In this document: in pieces, positions 24,943 through 27,541 of the stretch
Numbering within the stretch: position 1 is the first letter of the stretch
How the letters are laid out: each line of letters starts with the position of its first letter
DNA from: Sphingomonadales bacterium
Lineage (GTDB): Bacteria; Pseudomonadota; Alphaproteobacteria; Sphingomonadales; Sphingomonadaceae
Direction: 5' to 3'
DNA length: 27,541 nucleotides
NCBI GenBank assembly: GCA_004292705.1
Contig: RDXA01000338.1
Span: forward strand, 1-27,541
Program-made: the position numbers and the translations under genes
The notes under the pieces: model-generated
What the model saw: only the letters and a program-made list of their open reading frames with translations
Databases searched by the model: none
What the model was told of the DNA's origin: nothing

Positions 24943-25365
24943 TCATGCCCGATGATAGGGATGGCCTGCAAGGATAGTGGTGGCGCGATAGAGCTGTTCG
25001 ATCAGCATCGCGCGGGCCAGCATGTGCGGCCAGGTGGCCGGGCCGAAGGCGAGGAGGAGATCGGCGGCCGCGCGATCAGCGTCGGAATGCCCGTCTGCCG
25101 CGCCGATCATGAAGCGGGTCTCGCGCACGCCTTCGTCGCGCCAGCGGCCCAGCAAGGTGGCGAAGGCTTCCGAAGCCATCGCCTTGCCGCGCTCGTCAAG
25201 CAGCACGGTGCGGCAGGGCATGAGCGGATCAGCCACCTTCCCCGCGCCGGTATCGGGCCACTCGGTCAGCTTGAACGGCCACGTCATCCGCTTGGCATAG
25301 CGATCCACCAGCTCGCCCTCGGGCGACCGGCCAATCTTTCCGCGCGCGATGATGTGGAGAAGCAA
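24943..25365 (-). CDS. rlmH: 23S rRNA (pseudouridine1915-N3)-methyltransferase RlmH
   Basis: A 140-residue SPOUT-class methyltransferase with FMIGAADGHSD as the SAM-binding loop and the family's C-terminal signature (ARAMLIEQLYRATTILAGHPYHRA region, positions about 117-140). It methylates pseudouridine 1915 in helix 69 of 23S rRNA on the assembled ribosome. The start is a TTG at 25365 with an AGGG site about eight bases upstream; no ATG precedes the conserved N-terminus LHIIARGKIG. It follows rsfS after a hairpin-rich gap of 136 bases and precedes the EnvC-like gene by seven bases. Confidence 0.96.
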   Translation of the reverse strand: MLLHIIARGKIGRSPEGELVDRYAKRMTWPFKLTEWPDTGAGKVADPLMPCRTVLLDERGKAMASEAFATLLGRWRDEGVRETRFMIGAADGHSDADRAAADLLLAFGPATWPHMLARAMLIEQLYRATTILAGHPYHRA

Positions 25366-25395
25366 AACGCTACCCTAAGCTGTAGGCGCTGTATC

Positions 25396-25492
25396 GGCCC
25401 GCAGGGCCGCGAGCGCACGCGCGCGAGCCGCAGGTGCTCTGCCGCGCAGCGGCAGAAACAGCACCGAGGACGCTCGCCCGGAGGGGCGAGCG
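25396..25492. repeat. Cluster of three GC-rich hairpins between rsfS and rlmH
   Basis: Three inverted repeats lie in this gap: GGCCC/GGGCC at 25396-25408; an 8-bp stem at 25438-25456 enclosed by a further GGTGC/GCACC pairing (25433-25465); and a perfect 9-bp stem CGCTCGCCC/GGGCGAGCG at 25471-25492 with a 4-base loop. None is followed by a T-run on either strand, so simple intrinsic termination is unlikely. The arrangement resembles repetitive extragenic palindromes, or an RNA element in the rsfS-rlmH transcript. Confidence 0.65.
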
Positions 25493-25501
25493 CAAACCAG
25501 A

Positions 25502-25939
25502 TCAGTTTCTACCCAGCATCGACGCTTCCGATCCCTCGAACGACCACATGCGTTCAAGATTGTAGAAGCTGCGCACTTCGGGGCGGAACAGGTGGATTAC
25601 CACGTCGCCCGCATCGATCAGCACCCAGTCGGCGGCCGGCAGGCCTTCGACCCGCGCGTGGCCGAAGCCCGCCTGCTTGATCTTCTCCGCCAGCTTCTGT
25701 GCCATCGATGCCACCTGCCGGGTCGAGCGCCCGCTGGCGATCACCATGTGATCGGCAATCGAGCTTTTCCCTTCAAGCGGGATCGTGACGATCTCCTGCG
25801 CCTGATCATCATCAAGCTGGGCAAGCACGAGGTCGTGCAGGGCATCCGCGCTCATATCAGCGCGCGCAAGCGATTGCGCCGTGGCGGCGGCGGCTTGCAC
25901 AGCGCCTTGCGGCAGGGCGGCGATCAAGGCTTCGGTCAT
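25502..25939 (-). CDS. rsfS: Ribosomal silencing factor RsfS
   Basis: The 145-residue product matches the RsfS/Iojap family: LDDDQAQEIVTIPLEGKSSIADHMVIASG, seen as LVLAQLDDDQAQEIV then SSIADHMVIASGRSTRQV, GLPAADWVLIDAGDVVIHLF and the C-terminal FYNLERMW. It binds ribosomal protein L14 and blocks joining of the subunits when nutrients are scarce. ATG 25939 is chosen; the first 30 residues are Ala-rich and outside the family core, so Met at about residue 29 is an alternative start. It lies between nadD and rlmH, the usual order. Confidence 0.95.
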   Translation of the reverse strand: MTEALIAALPQGAVQAAAATAQSLARADMSADALHDLVLAQLDDDQAQEIVTIPLEGKSSIADHMVIASGRSTRQVASMAQKLAEKIKQAGFGHARVEGLPAADWVLIDAGDVVIHLFRPEVRSFYNLERMWSFEGSEASMLGRN

Positions 25940-26029
25940 CGGCAATCACGTATCTCCAGAGTTCGAGGCAGCGGCAGCAGGCATCACGCAAACCGGCCAT
26001 ACGGACAGCCGCGGCGCGAATCGCACGCC

Positions 26030-26695
26030 TCATGCTGTTCCCTCTGGCCGAATGATGCGGAATGTCAGCCGATCACGCACCGGTGGCGCTTGTCCTTCAC
26101 CCAGCAAAGCTGTGGCCCACCCGGCATTGGCACGGCGAATGGCCGTGGCCGAGCGGTGATCCGGATCGAAACGCAATAACACCAGGGCCGGTGCGCTCCA
26201 TTGCCCCCGTTTCCGAAAGCTGGCGGCAGGCACACGATAGCGTCTGAGCCAGGCCATGGCGGGGCTCGTCATGGCGCGTCCATCATAGCCGGGGCGGGCG
26301 ATCACCGCAATCGGCATTGTCCGCGCGATCCGCCGCCAGTCCTTCCAGCGGTGCAACTGGGCGAGATTGTCGCTTCCCATCAGCCAGATGAAGCGCCTTT
26401 TCGGGTAACGCCGGGAAAGCTTGGCGAGCGTGTCGACCGTATAGCGGGTGCCGAGGCGCTGCTCGATGGCGGTGGGAATAATCGCCGCGCGCCGTGACTG
26501 CTGGCGCGCCGACAGCAGCCGCGCGGCGAGCGGGGCCATGCCCGCTTGCGGCTTCAGCGGGTTGCCGGGGGACACCAGCCACCATGTCTCGTCGAGGCCC
26601 AGCGCGGCGGTAGCAAACAGCGTGATCCGCCGGTGCCCGCCATGTGCGGGATTGAAGCTGCCACCCAGCAGCCCGGTCAGTTGCGGGGAGGACAT
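26030..26695 (-). CDS. nadD: Nicotinate-nucleotide adenylyltransferase
   Basis: The 221-residue enzyme begins with LLGGSFNPAHGGHRRI, the nucleotidyltransferase GxFxPxHxGH motif. It continues with WWLVSPGNPLKP, RYTVDTLAKL, FIWLMGSDNLAQLHRWKDW and the C-terminal RSATAIR motif. It transfers AMP from ATP to nicotinate mononucleotide in NAD synthesis. The start ATG 26695 lies 18 bases after the proA stop. A gap of 90 bases separates its stop from the rsfS start; I see nothing in it. Confidence 0.96.
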   Translation of the reverse strand: MSSPQLTGLLGGSFNPAHGGHRRITLFATAALGLDETWWLVSPGNPLKPQAGMAPLAARLLSARQQSRRAAIIPTAIEQRLGTRYTVDTLAKLSRRYPKRRFIWLMGSDNLAQLHRWKDWRRIARTMPIAVIARPGYDGRAMTSPAMAWLRRYRVPAASFRKRGQWSAPALVLLRFDPDHRSATAIRRANAGWATALLGEGQAPPVRDRLTFRIIRPEGTA

Positions 26696-26713
26696 CGCGC
26701 TCAGGGGCGGGGT

Positions 26714-27541
26714 TCAGGCACGTGTTTGGCCGCTCCCGCGGACCTGCCACTTGTAGGTCGTCAGCCCCTCCAGCGCGACCGGGCCGCGCGCGTGCAGGCG
26801 CCCGGTCGCAATGCCGATCTCCGCGCCGAGGCCGAACTCGCCCCCGTCAGCAAATTGCGACGAGGCATTGTGCATCACGATCGCGCTATCGACGTCGGCG
26901 AGGAAACGCTCAGCGACAGCCTCATCGGCGGTCACGATCACATCGGTGTGGGCGGATGAATGGCGCGCAATGTGGGCGAGCGCGTCCTCCAGCCCGTCCA
27001 CCATCGCGACGGACAGGATCGCGTCGAGGTATTCGGTGTCCCAGTCATTCGCGCTCGCCGGGATCACGCGCGGGTCGAGCGCCTGGGCCCGGCCATCGCC
27101 GCGCACTTCGCAGCCCGCGTCGATCAGCGCCGTGACCAATGAGGCCGCCTGCGGAAAGGCGGCGTCGATCAGCAGCGTCTCCATGGCGCCGCAGATACCG
27201 GTGCGGCGCAGCTTGGCGTTGACCGCGATGGCGCGCGCCATGTCGGGATCGGCAGCGGCGTGAATGTAGGTATGGTTGATCCCGTCGAGATGCGCGAGCA
27301 CGGGAACGCGCGCATCGGCCTGGACCCGGGCGACGAGGCTCTTCCCGCCGCGCGGCACGATCATGTCGATCAGCCCGCTCGCGGTCAGCATCGCGCCAAC
27401 GCAGGCGCGATCTTGCGAGGGGATAAACTGCACAGCCTCTGCCGGGACGCCGCCCGCGACGAGGCCCTCGACCAGCGCGGCGTGGATTGCGCGGTTGGAA
27501 TGCACCGCCTCGCTCCCCCCGCGCAACAGCGCCGCATTGCC
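26714..27541 (-). CDS. proA: Glutamate-5-semialdehyde dehydrogenase (5' end beyond window)
   Basis: The frame is open to the right edge and gives the C-terminal 275 residues of gamma-glutamyl phosphate reductase. The full protein is about 420 residues, so the N-terminal third is missing. Landmarks are GNAALLRGGSEAVHSN at the edge, MIVPRGGKSLV, the catalytic Cys in RRTGICGAMETLL, and IVMHNASSQFADGGEFGLG with EIGIATGRLHARGPVALEGL near the end. It reduces gamma-glutamyl phosphate to glutamate semialdehyde in proline synthesis. The pairing of proA with nadD is usual in alphaproteobacteria. Confidence 0.97.
   Translation of the reverse strand, partial: GNAALLRGGSEAVHSNRAIHAALVEGLVAGGVPAEAVQFIPSQDRACVGAMLTASGLIDMIVPRGGKSLVARVQADARVPVLAHLDGINHTYIHAAADPDMARAIAVNAKLRRTGICGAMETLLIDAAFPQAASLVTALIDAGCEVRGDGRAQALDPRVIPASANDWDTEYLDAILSVAMVDGLEDALAHIARHSSAHTDVIVTADEAVAERFLADVDSAIVMHNASSQFADGGEFGLGAEIGIATGRLHARGPVALEGLTTYKWQVRGSGQTRA

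Noticed and set aside
25471..25492. Intrinsic terminator after rsfS
   Set aside because: The 9-bp stem is strong, but no run of T follows it on the rsfS strand, and the next genes are normally co-transcribed.
25396..25492. CRISPR array
   Set aside because: The inverted repeats differ from one another and there are no regularly spaced direct repeats.
24037..25680. A 547-residue plus-strand frame across envC, rlmH and rsfS
   Set aside because: It crosses three conserved minus-strand genes and is Ala/Arg/Ser low-complexity sequence.

Overview
The window looks like a chromosomal segment of an alphaproteobacterium, most likely a sphingomonad of the Erythrobacter/Novosphingobium kind. The reasons are high GC, the housekeeping order proA-nadD-rsfS-rlmH-envC-ctpA at the right end, and the gene types present. 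This is inference from gene content and order; no database was searched.

Bases 1 to about 21,200 form a surface-polysaccharide locus with the hallmarks of a Kdo-linked, ABC-transporter (group 2) capsule. From the left: a sulfotransferase cut by the window edge (minus); a frameshifted family-2 glycosyltransferase, a DUF5672 protein and a phytanoyl-CoA-type dioxygenase, overlapping end to start (plus); a KpsD/Wza-type export lipoprotein and a family-4 glycosyltransferase (plus). Converging on these is a tight minus-strand operon kdsD(kpsF)-kdsB(kpsU)-kdsA-kpsC, which makes CMP-Kdo and builds the Kdo linker. Next come a HAD phosphatase, an FA2H-like fatty-acid hydroxylase, a short-chain dehydrogenase and an LtaS-like membrane phosphotransferase/sulfatase. 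KpsS, the first Kdo transferase, then appears on the plus strand. It is followed by a small membrane protein, a UDP-glucuronate 4-epimerase-type enzyme, a secreted protein of unknown function (minus), a TviB/WbpO-type UDP-HexNAc dehydrogenase and a second phytanoyl-CoA-type dioxygenase. The transporter genes (kpsM/kpsT/kpsE) are not in the window.

Bases 21,194 to 27,541 are conserved housekeeping genes, all on the minus strand: proA (5' end beyond the window), nadD, rsfS, rlmH, an EnvC-like amidase activator, a CtpA protease, dsbB and coq7. A cluster of three GC-rich hairpins lies between rsfS and rlmH.

Together the genes suggest a capsule anchored through poly-Kdo, containing aminouronic or uronic acid sugars and possibly sulfated or hydroxylated. 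Lipid-modifying enzymes sit between the two Kdo-transferase genes. The left part (about 1-3,700) is visibly AT-richer than the rest, as often seen in strain-variable polysaccharide genes. No stretch longer than 300 bases lacks a gene; the longest gap is the 266 bases between the divergent sulfotransferase and glycosyltransferase genes, where I see no convincing feature. I found no tRNA, rRNA, CRISPR array or insertion sequence. The most notable oddities are a perfect 20-bp inverted repeat inside the sulfotransferase gene, the broken glycosyltransferase, a KpsC reduced to its C-terminal catalytic module, the FA2H-like hydroxylase and the hairpin cluster.
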